From NCBI RefSeq assembly GCF_014842875.1, contig NZ_JACYXZ010000001.1:310001-374000 (forward strand): DNA of 64,000 nt, read 5' to 3'. Numbering within the stretch: position 1 is the stretch's first letter; every line of letters begins with the position of its first letter. Origin of the DNA: Nocardioides donggukensis (GTDB lineage Bacteria; Actinomycetota; Actinomycetes; Propionibacteriales; Nocardioidaceae). Shown here piece by piece: positions 50,304-59,606 of the stretch. Both the position numbers and the translations under genes were made by a program. The notes under the pieces are model-generated. The model was not told the origin of the DNA and searched no databases. It saw nothing but the letters and a program-made list of their open reading frames with translations.

Positions 50304-51326
50304 TCCCCCGCCACCGGCTCCCACACCGTCTCCTCAGCCTCCGTCGCCGCCTCGCTGGTCTCCCCGGTCGTCGAGCCGGTGGTGGTCGCCGAGATCATCC
50401 GCTCCGGCGTCGTGGAGGGCCACCACTACGGCTCGGTGGTCGCCACCGGGCGCGACGGGGAGGTGCTCTGGTCGGTCGGCGGCACGGACGTCCCGGTGTT
50501 CCCGCGGTCCTGCAACAAGCCGATCCAGGCGTTGGCCATGGTGCGGGCCGGGCTCGACCTGCCGCCGGACCTGCTGGCCCTGGCCTGTGCGTCGCACTCC
50601 GGTGAGCCGTTCCACGTCGAGGGCGTACGCCGCGTGCTCGCCGCCGCCGGGCTCGACGAGGCGGCGCTGCGGACGCCACCGGACTTCCCCCTCGACGAGG
50701 ACGCCCGGACCGCGGTGATCGCCGCGGGGGGTGAGCGGTCGCCGATCCTCATGAACTGCTCGGGCAAGCACGCCGCCATGCTGGCCACCTGCGTCGCGAA
50801 CGGGTGGGACACCGCGACGTACCTGGACCCGCAGCACCCCCTCCAGCGGGCGATCGCGGAGACCTTCGCGGAGCTGACCGGGGAGTCGGTCGAGCCGGTC
50901 GCGGTCGACGGCTGCGGCGCGCCCCTGCTGTCCACCTCGCTGGCGGGCCTGGCCCGGGCCTTCGCCCGGCTGGCGACGGCGACGGAGGGGCCCGAGCACG
51001 GGGTCGCGGAGGCGATCCGCAGCCACCCGGAGATGGTCTCCGGCAGCACCCGCGACGAGCGCACGCTGCTGGAGGCGGTGCCGGGCGCGATCGGCAAGGC
51101 CGGGGCCGAGTCCTGCTACGCCGTCGCGCTGCCGGACGGCCGGGCCGTGGCGCTGAAGTGCGACGACGGCGCCCCCCGGGTCCGGCCGGTGCTCATGGCC
51201 GAGGCCCTGCGTCGGCTCGGGGTCACCGACGAGGAGGGTGTCGACGGGGAGGCCGTGCGGCGCACCGGCCTGGTCGAGCTGCTCGGCGGCGGGGTGCCCG
51301 TGGGCGAGATCCGCGCCACCTTCTAG
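50301..51326 (+). CDS. Asparaginase (Rhizobium etli AnsA-type, PF06089)
   Basis: 341 aa. It belongs to the thermolabile asparaginase II-like family, unrelated to the E. coli enzymes: RSGVVEGHHYGSVV, FPRSCNKPIQALAMV, ACASHSGEPFHVE, MNCSGKHAAML and VDGCGAPL are the conserved blocks and include the catalytic Ser/Lys and Cys residues. It would hydrolyse asparagine to aspartate and ammonia. The TAGCCT -10 suggests leaderless translation. Confidence 0.9.
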   Translation: MSPATGSHTVSSASVAASLVSPVVEPVVVAEIIRSGVVEGHHYGSVVATGRDGEVLWSVGGTDVPVFPRSCNKPIQALAMVRAGLDLPPDLLALACASHSGEPFHVEGVRRVLAAAGLDEAALRTPPDFPLDEDARTAVIAAGGERSPILMNCSGKHAAMLATCVANGWDTATYLDPQHPLQRAIAETFAELTGESVEPVAVDGCGAPLLSTSLAGLARAFARLATATEGPEHGVAEAIRSHPEMVSGSTRDERTLLEAVPGAIGKAGAESCYAVALPDGRAVALKCDDGAPRVRPVLMAEALRRLGVTDEEGVDGEAVRRTGLVELLGGGVPVGEIRATF

Positions 51327-51386
51327 GGGCTGCCCGGGGCTGCCCGGGGCGCCTGTGGGGCGTCTCACGTACCCACGGTTTGATTC

Positions 51387-51404
51387 TGCTAACAAGAGTT
51401 AGCA
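51387..51404 (+). promoter_or_regulatory. Operator palindrome upstream of the HTH gene
   Basis: Perfect 7-bp inverted repeat TGCTAAC-AAGA-GTTAGCA ending 2 bp before the ATG. TAACAA inside it may be the -10, so binding would block transcription: a likely autoregulatory site. Confidence 0.6.
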
Positions 51405-51406
51405 CC

Positions 51407-51835
51407 ATGGGGGACATGGCAAAGAGTCCCAAGGGGATGGTCGGCAAGACCGTCGAGTCACTCGGTGACTACCTCAAGGAGCAGCGGGTCAGCGCCCAGC
51501 TCTCCCTGCGGCAGCTCGCCGAGCAGGCCGGTGTGTCCAACCCCTACCTCAGCCAGATCGAGCGGGGGCTGCGCAAGCCGTCCGCCGACGTCCTCCAGCA
51601 GATCGCCAAGGCGCTGCGGATCTCCGCCGAACAGCTCTACGTCCGGGCCGGGATCCTCAGCCTCGAGGACGGCGCCGGTGGATCGGTGGAGCTGGCGGTC
51701 CTGGCCGACGCCGGCCTGACCGAGCGCCAGAAGCAGTCCCTGCTGAAGGTCTACGCGTCGTTCCTCGAGCTGAACGCGGCCGAGGGCGACTCCCACGAAC
51801 CCACTGACGGCCCCGACAGCGGGACCGACAGCTGA
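51407..51835 (+). CDS. XRE-family HTH regulator (Rv0474-like)
   Basis: 142 aa. The HTH_3 domain (~residues 20-80) has SLRQLAEQAGVSNPYLSQIE, and a C-terminal helical region follows with LTERQKQSLLKVYASFLELN. Location directly before an HbhA-like gene and DUF2516 gene matches mycobacterial Rv0474-hbhA-Rv0476. ATG 51416 is an alternative start. The palindrome just upstream suggests autoregulation. Confidence 0.88.
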   Translation: MGDMAKSPKGMVGKTVESLGDYLKEQRVSAQLSLRQLAEQAGVSNPYLSQIERGLRKPSADVLQQIAKALRISAEQLYVRAGILSLEDGAGGSVELAVLADAGLTERQKQSLLKVYASFLELNAAEGDSHEPTDGPDSGTDS

Positions 51836-51842
51836 ACACCCT

Positions 51843-51864
51843 CGGGGCGGCGCTCGCCGCCCCG
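51843..51864 (+). terminator. Hairpin between the HTH gene and the hbhA-like gene
   Basis: 9-bp perfect G+C stem (CGGGGCGGC/GCCGCCCCG) with a GCTC tetraloop, 7 bp after the HTH stop. It may attenuate read-through into the next gene. Confidence 0.6.
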
Positions 51865-51891
51865 GGACCACGACGAACAGAGGAGAAGAGC

Positions 51892-52680
51892 ATGGCCGAG
51901 GCCAAGTTCGACATCAGGACCGAAGCGACCCGCCCGTTCTACGCCACCGTCGGCGCGACCGGCCTCGCGGTCGAGGTCGCCCGCCAGTACGTCGCGGACG
52001 TGCAGACCCGCGTGGCGGACGTGCAGAAGAGGGTGTCCGCCTACGAGTTCGAGCCCAAGAACCTCAACGCCCGGGCCACCTCGGCGGTCTCGACCCGCGT
52101 CGACACGGTGACCAAGGAGGCCAAGAAGGAGGCCAAGGACGCCCAGGCGAAGCTGGAGGCGCGGCTCGTCGAGCTCCAGGCCGAGCTCAAGGACGCGCAG
52201 TCGCGGTTCGAGGCCCGGCTCGCGGAGTTCCAGTCCGACGCCAAGACCTTCCCGGCACGCGCCCAGGCCTTCGTGACCGACTACGTCAACGACGTCACCG
52301 ACACCTACACCGACCTGGTCAAGCGCGGCGAGCAGGCCGTGGCCAAGCTGCGTCGGGTCGAGGTCAAGCTCGACGTCGACCCCAAGGCGACCAAGACCAC
52401 GGTGACCGCCGAGGCGAAGACCTCCACCGGTGTCGACAAGACCCCGGCCGGCAAGGCTCCCGCCACGAGCACGCCGGCCAAGAAGGCGCCGGCGAAGAAG
52501 GCGTCCGCCACGAAGGCCCCGGCCGCGAAGAAGGCCCCGGCGAAGAAGGCGCCCGCCACGAAGGCCCCGGCCACGAAGAGCGCCGCCACGAAGAGCGCCG
52601 CCACGAAGGCTCCGGCCACGAAGGCTGCGGCGTCGAACGGGACGTCGACCGGGACGTCGACCGGCGCGTCGAACAGCTGA
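51892..52680 (+). CDS. HbhA-like protein with Lys/Ala/Pro-rich C-terminus
   Basis: 262 aa. Residues ~1-170 are helical and coiled-coil-like (PFYATVGATGLAVEVARQYV, then KEAKKEAKDAQAKLEARLVE). From ~residue 178 a low-complexity tail of KKAPAKK, TKAPATK and SAATK units follows, as in mycobacterial heparin-binding hemagglutinin, whose Lys-rich tail binds glycosaminoglycans. There is no signal peptide, also true of HbhA. GAGGAGAAG precedes the ATG. Adhesin or envelope/lipid-inclusion role is inferred. Confidence 0.85.
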   Translation: MAEAKFDIRTEATRPFYATVGATGLAVEVARQYVADVQTRVADVQKRVSAYEFEPKNLNARATSAVSTRVDTVTKEAKKEAKDAQAKLEARLVELQAELKDAQSRFEARLAEFQSDAKTFPARAQAFVTDYVNDVTDTYTDLVKRGEQAVAKLRRVEVKLDVDPKATKTTVTAEAKTSTGVDKTPAGKAPATSTPAKKAPAKKASATKAPAAKKAPAKKAPATKAPATKSAATKSAATKAPATKAAASNGTSTGTSTGASNS

Positions 52681-52750
52681 AGGGACGCCGGCGACCACGG
52701 TGACGGGCAGCTCGTGCTGTTCTGATCCGCCAACGCCGACGTGAGCGTGA

Positions 52751-52786
52751 GCACGACCCCCGGACCCAGGTGTCCGGGGGTCGTGC
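52751..52786 (+). terminator. Strong terminator hairpin after the hbhA-like gene
   Basis: 15-bp perfect stem (52751-52765 with 52772-52786) and 6-nt loop, followed by CCTTCCC. Confidence 0.8.
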
Positions 52787-52806
52787 CCTTCCCGGGGGTC
52801 GTCTCG

Positions 52807-52821
52807 TAGGCTCTGGGGGTG
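52807..52821 (+). promoter_or_regulatory. Leaderless promoter -10 of the DUF2516 gene
   Basis: TAGGCT (52807-52812), exactly 6 nt, then GTG at 52819. Confidence 0.5.
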
Positions 52822-53112
52822 GTCAACATCTTCGTGCTCGAGGGGTACGTGATCCTCGCGATCATCGTCGTCTCGCTGGCGGTCAAGGCCTTCGCCTTCG
52901 TCAACGCCCTCATCTGGCCGGCCGAGGCCTACCCCGCTGCGGGCAAGCTCACCAAGCCGGCCTGGCTGGCGATCCTGGGCCTGGGCCTGGCCGCCCAGCT
53001 GCTCCTGATCGGCTCCTCGCCGCTCAACCCCATCCACCTGATCGCCTCGATCGCGGCGATCGTGTTCCTGGTCGACGTGCGCCCGGCCGTCGCGGACCTC
53101 ACCCGGCGCTGA
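52819..53112 (+). CDS. DUF2516 membrane protein (Rv0476-like)
   Basis: 97 aa with about three hydrophobic helices: VILAIIVVSLAVKAFAFVNA, WLAILGLGLAAQLLLIG and LIASIAAIVFLVDVRP. The length and VDVRPAV C-terminus fit the DUF2516 family found after hbhA. GTG start with a leaderless promoter. The 3' end overlaps the convergent rmlCD-like gene by 14 bp. Function unknown. Confidence 0.85.
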   Translation: MVNIFVLEGYVILAIIVVSLAVKAFAFVNALIWPAEAYPAAGKLTKPAWLAILGLGLAAQLLLIGSSPLNPIHLIASIAAIVFLVDVRPAVADLTRR

Positions 53113-54493
53113 CCGGGTCGTCCGAGAGGTAGCGCCGAAGCGCCTCGCCGGCGTCCCCTGGAACGAATCCGGTCGCCTCGAGCCGGCTCGACGAGAGCGT
53201 GCTCCACGGCGGCCGCGGCGCCAGCGCCCGCCCGGCGGCGTACTCCTGCGTCGACACCGGGGTGACGTCGCGCGGGTCCCGGCCGCAGAGCTCGAAGACC
53301 TGACGGGCCACGTCGGCCCAGCTGGTCGGCGGGCCGGCGTTGGTGACGTGGTAGGTGCCGTACGCCGCGGCGACCTCCAGCAGGTGTCGGGTGGCGCGGG
53401 CCAGCTCGTCGGCGAACGTCAGCCGGCCGACCTGGTCGTCGACGACCGAGGGGCTGACCCCCTCGCGCGCGAGCCGGCACATGGTTCGCACGAAGTTCGG
53501 CCCCTCCCCGACGAGCCACGACGTGCGCAGGACGTAGTGCCGGGGCGCGGTGCCGACGGCGACCTCGCCGGCCGCCTTGCTCTGCCCGTAGACGCCGAGC
53601 GGGGAGAGCGGCTCGTCCTCCGGGTGCTCGGCCCGGGTGCCGTCGAAGACGTAGTCGGTCGAGTAGTGGACCAGCGTGAACCCGTGTCTGGCGGCCAGGC
53701 CGGCCAGCTGCGCCGGTGCCGAGGCGTTGAGCGCCCAGGCCACGGCCCGGTCCTGCTCCGCGGCGTCGACGCCGGTGTGGGCGGCGGCGTTCAGGACCGT
53801 GTCGTGCTCGTGCCACGCCCAGTCGGCGACGGCGGCCGGGTCGGCGAGGTCCAGCTCGGCCCGGGTCACGCCCCGCGCCCCCGGGAAGGCGGCCATCAGC
53901 GCCCGCCCGAGCTGGCCGCCGGCGCCGAGCACCAGCGCCCGGCGAGCGGGCACCGGCTCGATCTCCGCCAGCCGGGGGTTCGCCCGGTCCTTCGCGGACA
54001 CCTCGGCCACGTCGAGGGGCACCGGCCACGCGACGCCGAGATCCGGGTCGGCGAGGTCGAGGGCCGGGTAGGTCATGTCCGCGCGCCAGTGGCCGTTGAC
54101 CAGGTAGGTGTAGGCGGTCGCGTCCTCCAGCGCCTGGTAGGCGTTGCCGACGCCCCGCGGCACGAAGACCGCGACACCGGGGTCGATCTCGACGGTGACG
54201 GTGCTCCCGAACGAGTCCCCGGCCCGCAGGTCGACCCACGCGGCCAGCACCCGGCCCGAGGCGACCGAGACCAGCTTGTCCCAGGGTTCGGCGTGGAAGC
54301 CGCGGGTCGCGCCGCGGCGGGCGTTGAAGGAGACGTTGTTCTGCACCGGGCCGAAGTCCGGCAGGCCGAGGGCGAGCATCTTCTGGCGCTGCCAGTTCTC
54401 CTTGAACCAGCCGCGCTCGTCGGCGTGCACCGGGAGCCGCAGCACGAGCAGCCCCGGGATCGCGGTCCGCTCGATCGTGGGCTCCCCGCTCAT
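53099..54493 (-). CDS. Bifunctional dTDP-4-dehydrorhamnose 3,5-epimerase / dTDP-4-dehydrorhamnose reductase (RmlC-RmlD fusion)
   Basis: 464 aa. Residues ~1-180 form an RmlC cupin with RGFHAEPWDK (catalytic His) and VFVPRGVGNAYQAL. Residues ~185-464 form an RmlD short-chain reductase with LVLGAGGQLGRAL (NADPH), STDYVFDG and catalytic YGQSK. The fusion performs the last two steps of dTDP-L-rhamnose synthesis in one chain. It starts 8 bp after the rmlB stop. ATG 54493 follows GAGGCGGGG. Confidence 0.9.
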   Translation of the reverse strand: MSGEPTIERTAIPGLLVLRLPVHADERGWFKENWQRQKMLALGLPDFGPVQNNVSFNARRGATRGFHAEPWDKLVSVASGRVLAAWVDLRAGDSFGSTVTVEIDPGVAVFVPRGVGNAYQALEDATAYTYLVNGHWRADMTYPALDLADPDLGVAWPVPLDVAEVSAKDRANPRLAEIEPVPARRALVLGAGGQLGRALMAAFPGARGVTRAELDLADPAAVADWAWHEHDTVLNAAAHTGVDAAEQDRAVAWALNASAPAQLAGLAARHGFTLVHYSTDYVFDGTRAEHPEDEPLSPLGVYGQSKAAGEVAVGTAPRHYVLRTSWLVGEGPNFVRTMCRLAREGVSPSVVDDQVGRLTFADELARATRHLLEVAAAYGTYHVTNAGPPTSWADVARQVFELCGRDPRDVTPVSTQEYAAGRALAPRPPWSTLSSSRLEATGFVPGDAGEALRRYLSDDPVSAG

Positions 54494-54500
54494 CCCCGCC

Positions 54501-55508
<1,008 letters not shown>

Positions 55509-55535
55509 CTAGGAGCACACGTGCGCCCGTGTGGC

Positions 55536-56618
55536 TCAACGCACCCGATCCTCGGGTGGCAGCTCCTCGACGTCGCGGTCCCGGGCCCAGCCGGCGAAGT
55601 CGTCCACGGCGACCGCGGCGAACATCTCGCGGGTCGCGACCCGGTCCAGCAGCACCACGCTCGCGCCCCCGATGGTCGCAGTGCCGAGGTGCGGGACGGT
55701 GAGGAACCGGAGGTCGCGGCCCCGGAGCCGGCGGTTGTCGAGGGCGAGCGAGCGCAGCCGCCCGGGAGTCAGCGAGCTGTCGACCGCGACCAGGTCGGAG
55801 AGGTCCCGCACGAACCGGGTCAGCGTCACCGGGTTGGCCAGCACCCCGCTGCCGGTGGCCTTGCCCAGCAGCGCCCGCAGGAAGTTCTGCTGCCGCTGCA
55901 CCCGGTCGAAGTCCCCCCGACCCAGGCCGTAGCGCTGGCGCACGTAGAGCAGCGCCTCCTCGCCCTCCAGCACGTGCCTCCCGGCCTGCCACGTCTTGTC
56001 GTTCTTGGGGTCGTGCACGGTTTCCGCGACCGTGACCTCGACGCCGCCGAGTAGCCGGGTGATGCCCGTGAAGCCGGCGTAGTCGACCAGGACGACGTGG
56101 TCGAGCCGGATCCCGATCAGGTCCTCGACCGTGCGGGCCAGGAGCGCGGGTCCCCCCGCGGACAGGGCCGCGTTGATCTTGGTGCTGCCGCGTCCCGCGA
56201 CCGGCACGTAGGAGTCGCGGGGGATGGAGACGAGCTGCGCGGCGCGGGCGCCCGCCTCGATGTGCAGGACCATGATCGCGTCGCTGCGATAGGAGCCCGG
56301 CTCCCAGGCGCCGGACTCGAGCATGGTCGCCAGGTCGGTCCCGCCCCGGCCCTGGTTGACGTCGACCCCGGCGAGCAGCAGCGTGACCGCGTCCCCGGGC
56401 ACCGCCGCCGGGCGGCCCGGCCGCTCGAGGTCGACCTCGAACCGCGGCACGTCGACGAGCTGGGACTGCAGGTAGGCGACCCAGCCGCCGACGGCCAGGG
56501 TGAGGGTGAGGGCCGTGGCGGCGAGGATCGACAGCGCCAGGTGGCGCCGCACGAAGCCGGGCCGGTGGGCCGGGGCTCGACCCTCCGGCCCCGACCGGGC
56601 GTCCGGGGATCGGCTCAT
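55536..56618 (-). CDS. LytR-CpsA-Psr family glycopolymer transferase
   Basis: 360 aa. One N-terminal transmembrane helix (LALSILAATALTLTLAVGGW) precedes an extracytoplasmic LCP domain with RSDAIMVLHIE, SIPRDSYVPV and DYAGFTGITRLLGG; the Arg and Asp residues bind the polyprenyl pyrophosphate substrate. LCP proteins attach wall glycopolymers to peptidoglycan. Surrounding rhamnose genes suggest a rhamnose-containing polymer. TAAACT lies 9 nt before the ATG. Confidence 0.9.
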   Translation of the reverse strand: MSRSPDARSGPEGRAPAHRPGFVRRHLALSILAATALTLTLAVGGWVAYLQSQLVDVPRFEVDLERPGRPAAVPGDAVTLLLAGVDVNQGRGGTDLATMLESGAWEPGSYRSDAIMVLHIEAGARAAQLVSIPRDSYVPVAGRGSTKINAALSAGGPALLARTVEDLIGIRLDHVVLVDYAGFTGITRLLGGVEVTVAETVHDPKNDKTWQAGRHVLEGEEALLYVRQRYGLGRGDFDRVQRQQNFLRALLGKATGSGVLANPVTLTRFVRDLSDLVAVDSSLTPGRLRSLALDNRRLRGRDLRFLTVPHLGTATIGGASVVLLDRVATREMFAAVAVDDFAGWARDRDVEELPPEDRVR

Positions 56619-56705
56619 CTCGAGGCGAGTTTATCGCCGCGCCCGGCCCCGGACCGCCGGAAATCGAGGACACCGCGATCGGGCGTCGGCCTAGGATGAC
56701 TCGGC

Positions 56706-57569
56706 ATGCGAGGAATCATCCTGGCCGGGGGGACGGGGTCCCGCCTGCACCCGGTGACCCAGCCGGTCAGCAAGCAGCTGCTGCCGGTCTACGACAAGCC
56801 GATGATCTACTACCCGCTGTCGACGCTGATGCTGGCCGGCATCCACGAGATCCTCGTCATCACCACCCCACAGGACGCCGAGCCGTTCGCCCGGCTGCTC
56901 GGTGACGGCTCGGACCTGGGGCTCTCCATCACCTACGCCACCCAGCCCCGGCCCGAGGGACTGGCCCAGGCCTTCCGGATCGGCGCCGAGCACATCGGGG
57001 CGGACACGTGCGCGCTGGTGCTCGGCGACAACATCTTCTACGGCCCCCGGTTGGGGCACCAGCTGCGCCGGTTCCAGGACATCGAGGGTGCCGCGATCTT
57101 CGGCTACCACGTGGCCGACCCGACGGCGTACGGCGTGGTGGAGTTCGACGCCGCGGGCCGGGCGCTCTCGCTCGAGGAGAAGCCGACCCACCCGCGGAGC
57201 AGCTATGCGGTGCCGGGGCTCTACTTCTACGACAACGACGTGGTCGAGCTGGCGCGCGACCTGGTGCCCTCGGCCCGCGGCGAGCTCGAGATCACCGACC
57301 TGAACCGCCGCTACCTCGAGGCCGGTCGGCTCCAGGTCGAGATCCTGCCGCGCGGCACCGCCTGGCTGGACACGGGCACCTTCGACTCGCTCAACGACGC
57401 CAGCAACTACGTGCGCACGATCGAGGGTCGGCAGGGGATGAAGATCGGCTCGCCGGAGGAGGTGGCGTGGCGGATGGGGTACATCGACGACGACGGGCTG
57501 CGCCGGCTCGGCGAGGGGCTGACCAAGAGCGGCTACGGCGGCTACCTGCTCGGCCTGCTCGAGTCCTGA
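56706..57569 (+). CDS. rmlA: Glucose-1-phosphate thymidylyltransferase
   Basis: 287 aa. Nucleotidyltransferase signature [20 protein letters not shown] at the N-terminus, [24 protein letters not shown], and [20 protein letters not shown]. It makes dTDP-glucose, first step of dTDP-rhamnose synthesis. Divergent from the LCP gene. TAGGAT (56692-56697) lies 8 nt before the ATG. Confidence 0.96.
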   Translation: MRGIILAGGTGSRLHPVTQPVSKQLLPVYDKPMIYYPLSTLMLAGIHEILVITTPQDAEPFARLLGDGSDLGLSITYATQPRPEGLAQAFRIGAEHIGADTCALVLGDNIFYGPRLGHQLRRFQDIEGAAIFGYHVADPTAYGVVEFDAAGRALSLEEKPTHPRSSYAVPGLYFYDNDVVELARDLVPSARGELEITDLNRRYLEAGRLQVEILPRGTAWLDTGTFDSLNDASNYVRTIEGRQGMKIGSPEEVAWRMGYIDDDGLRRLGEGLTKSGYGGYLLGLLES

Positions 57570-57601
57570 GGGGTCCTGCTCGCGGAGGTCGCACGTCGTC
57601 C

Positions 57602-57659
57602 TCAACCGAAGGGTTGACCAAGCCCGGCCCCGCGCCCTAGTGTTCAACCATGTGGTTGA
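57602..57659 (+). promoter_or_regulatory. arsR promoter with two identical operators
   Basis: TCAACC-N4-GGTTGA occurs twice as a perfect palindrome: 57602-57617 (spacer GAAG) and 57644-57659 (spacer ATGT), 42 bp apart, about four helical turns. The -35 TTGACC (57614-57619) overlaps the first, and TAGTGT (57638-57643, 18-nt spacing) abuts the second. This is a textbook arrangement for repression by the downstream ArsR-type protein. Confidence 0.75.
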
Positions 57660-57676
57660 CCAAGGCGCGGGCATGA
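57650..57676 (+). CDS. Possible leaderless 8-codon upstream ORF
   Basis: ATG at 57650 is exactly 6 nt after the -10 TAGTGT. The ORF encodes MWLTKARA, and its TGA overlaps the arsR ATG (ATGA). It lies inside the second operator. If translated, it would couple to arsR. Too short for coding statistics. Confidence 0.35.
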   Translation: MWLTKARA

Positions 57677-58029
57677 GCGACGACCGGCTGTCCCGGGTGT
57701 TCGCCGCCCTCGCCGACCCCACCCGTCGCGACATCGTCCGTCGGCTCGCGGTCGGTGACGCCGGCGTCGGCGAGCTCGCCGCGCCGTACGACGTCTCGCT
57801 CCAGGCCGTCTCCAAGCACGTCCGGGTGCTGGAGGAGGCCGGACTCGTCAGCCGGTCCCGGGACGCCCAGCGCAGGCCGTGCCACCTCGAGCCCGAGGTC
57901 CTCGACCTCATGACGAAGTGGATCGAGCGCTACCGGCAGCAGGCCGAGGAGCGGTTCTCCCGCCTCGACGGCGTGCTCGCCGAGCTCGACCAGCCAGAAC
58001 CCCTCGGAGAAGAAGGAGCAGCATCATGA
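57673..58029 (+). CDS. ArsR-family transcriptional repressor
   Basis: 118 aa winged HTH with FAALADPTRRDIVRRLAVGD, then DVSLQAVSKHVRVLEEAGLV. It lacks the CxC/Cys metal-binding motif of arsenic sensors and resembles the SdpR-like subgroup paired with SRPBCC proteins. The ATG at 57673 has AAGG 7 nt upstream; a GTG at 57640 was rejected because it lies within the promoter. The stop overlaps the next gene (ATGA). Confidence 0.88.
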   Translation: MSDDRLSRVFAALADPTRRDIVRRLAVGDAGVGELAAPYDVSLQAVSKHVRVLEEAGLVSRSRDAQRRPCHLEPEVLDLMTKWIERYRQQAEERFSRLDGVLAELDQPEPLGEEGAAS

Positions 58030-58514
58030 GCACCAGCACCCGCCACCAGACCGCCATCGAGGCCGATCCCGAGCTGCCGATCGTGCGGATCACCCGCGAC
58101 TTCGACGCCACCCCGGACCAGCTGCTCCGGGCGCACACCGACCCCGAGCTCTTCGCCCGGTGGGTCGGCCCGGACAGCATCGGCACCCGGATCGAGCACT
58201 GGGACGCCCGCACCGGCGGCAGCTGGCGCTACACCGCCACCCGGGACGGCGAGGACATCGCGGGCTTCTTCGGCGCCTTCCACGAGGTGCGCCCGGACCG
58301 GATCGTGCAGACCTTTGCCTACGACGGGGCGCCGGACTCCGTCGCGCTGGAGACGCTGTGGTTCGAGGAGCTCGGCCAGGGGCGCACCCGGCTGCACGCC
58401 CAGTCGCTGGTCGACTCCATGGCCGGCCGCGACGCCTTCCTGGCCAGCGGCATGGAGGTCGGGGTCAACGAGGGCTACGCCACGCTCGACGCGCTGCTGC
58501 CCGAGCTGCCCTGA
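58026..58514 (+). CDS. SRPBCC (AHSA1-like) domain protein
   Basis: 162 aa START/AHSA1 fold with a hydrophobic ligand cavity: IVRITRDFDATPDQLLRAHT, LFARWVGPDS, GGSWRYT and the long C-terminal helix ending EGYATLDALL. Overlap with the ArsR-type gene indicates strict co-expression. The ligand is unknown; such pairs often respond to organic compounds. Confidence 0.88.
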   Translation: MSTSTRHQTAIEADPELPIVRITRDFDATPDQLLRAHTDPELFARWVGPDSIGTRIEHWDARTGGSWRYTATRDGEDIAGFFGAFHEVRPDRIVQTFAYDGAPDSVALETLWFEELGQGRTRLHAQSLVDSMAGRDAFLASGMEVGVNEGYATLDALLPELP

Positions 58515-58536
58515 GCTCCTGTGTCCTGCGCCCGCC

Positions 58537-59517
58537 TCAGCGGGTCGGGTAGCCGTCACCGGCGGCCACCCGGGCCCGCCACGCGCTGGCCACCATGTCC
58601 CGCAGGTCGTGCCGCATCTCCCAGCCCAGGTCGCGGGCCGCGAGCTCCCCGCTCGCCACGATCCGGGCCGGGTCGCCCGGACGCCTCGCCGCCAGCTCGG
58701 GCTCGAAGTCGTGGCCGGTGACCTCGCGGATCGTGTCCATGATCTCGCGCACCGAGCTGCCCCGACCGCTGCCGAGGTTGTAGACCGGCTCGGTCGGGGA
58801 CCCGGCGTCGAGCCGGCGCGCGGCCTCGACGTGCGCGAGCGCCAGGTCGGCCACGTGGATGTAGTCCCGCACGCAGGTGCCGTCCGGGGTGTCGTAGTCG
58901 GTGCCGTTGATCCGCGGGGTGGCGTCGCGGTAGAGCATGTCGAACACCAGCGGGAAGAGGTTGTGCGGGCTGGCGTCGAAGAGGTCCTCCGACCCCGACC
59001 CGACGACGTTGAAGTACCGCAGCGAGGTGTGCCGCAGCCCGTAGGCCACCTCGGCGTCGCGGAGCAGCCACTCGCCGATCAGCTTGCTCTCGCCGTACGG
59101 CGACTCCGGCGCGACCGCGGTGCCCTCGGTCACCAGGTCGGTGTCCGGGGTGCCGTACGTCGCGGCGCTGGAGGAGAACACGCACCGGTCGACGTCGGCG
59201 TCCCGCATCGCCCGGAGCAGCGTGACCGTGCCCTCGACGTTCTGCTCGTAGGTGTGGAAGGGGCGCTGCACCGAGACCCCGGCGTACTTGAAGCCGGCGA
59301 CGTGGATCACGCCGGTCACCCGGTGCTCGCGGATGGCGTCCGTGACGGTGGCGCCGTCGGTGATGGAGCCGCGCACCAGCGGTACCCCCTCGGGGACGAA
59401 CCGGTCGAACCCCGTGGAGAGGTCGTCGAGGACCACCGTCGTGAGGCCGGCGTCCCGCAGGGCCCTGACCACGTGCGCGCCGATGTAGCCCGCCCCGCCG
59501 GTCACCATCCAGGTCAT
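58537..59517 (-). CDS. galE: UDP-glucose 4-epimerase
   Basis: 326 aa extended SDR. NAD motif TGGAGYIGAHVV, VIHVAGFKYAGVSV, SSSAATYG, catalytic YGESK, LRYFNVVGS and DYIHVADLALAHVEA. It interconverts UDP-glucose and UDP-galactose for envelope polysaccharides. GAGGAG precedes the ATG. Convergent with the SRPBCC gene. Confidence 0.94.
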   Translation of the reverse strand: MTWMVTGGAGYIGAHVVRALRDAGLTTVVLDDLSTGFDRFVPEGVPLVRGSITDGATVTDAIREHRVTGVIHVAGFKYAGVSVQRPFHTYEQNVEGTVTLLRAMRDADVDRCVFSSSAATYGTPDTDLVTEGTAVAPESPYGESKLIGEWLLRDAEVAYGLRHTSLRYFNVVGSGSEDLFDASPHNLFPLVFDMLYRDATPRINGTDYDTPDGTCVRDYIHVADLALAHVEAARRLDAGSPTEPVYNLGSGRGSSVREIMDTIREVTGHDFEPELAARRPGDPARIVASGELAARDLGWEMRHDLRDMVASAWRARVAAGDGYPTR

Positions 59518-59606
59518 GTGCGCTCCTCGTGTCGTCGATCCGCGGAACCCCACCCTAGGGCCGCCCGCCCCCGGGGCGGTGCCGCCCCGGCATACACTCG
59601 GACGCC

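Noticed and set aside
52430..52680. Tandem repeats in the 3' part of the hbhA-like gene as a CRISPR or DNA repeat array
   Set aside because: They are in-frame codon repeats encoding the Lys/Ala/Pro tail; no regular spacers or cas genes.
57640..57672. GTG start of arsR at 57640
   Set aside because: It lies within the -10 element and second operator; ATG 57673 has a ribosome binding site and starts the conserved region.
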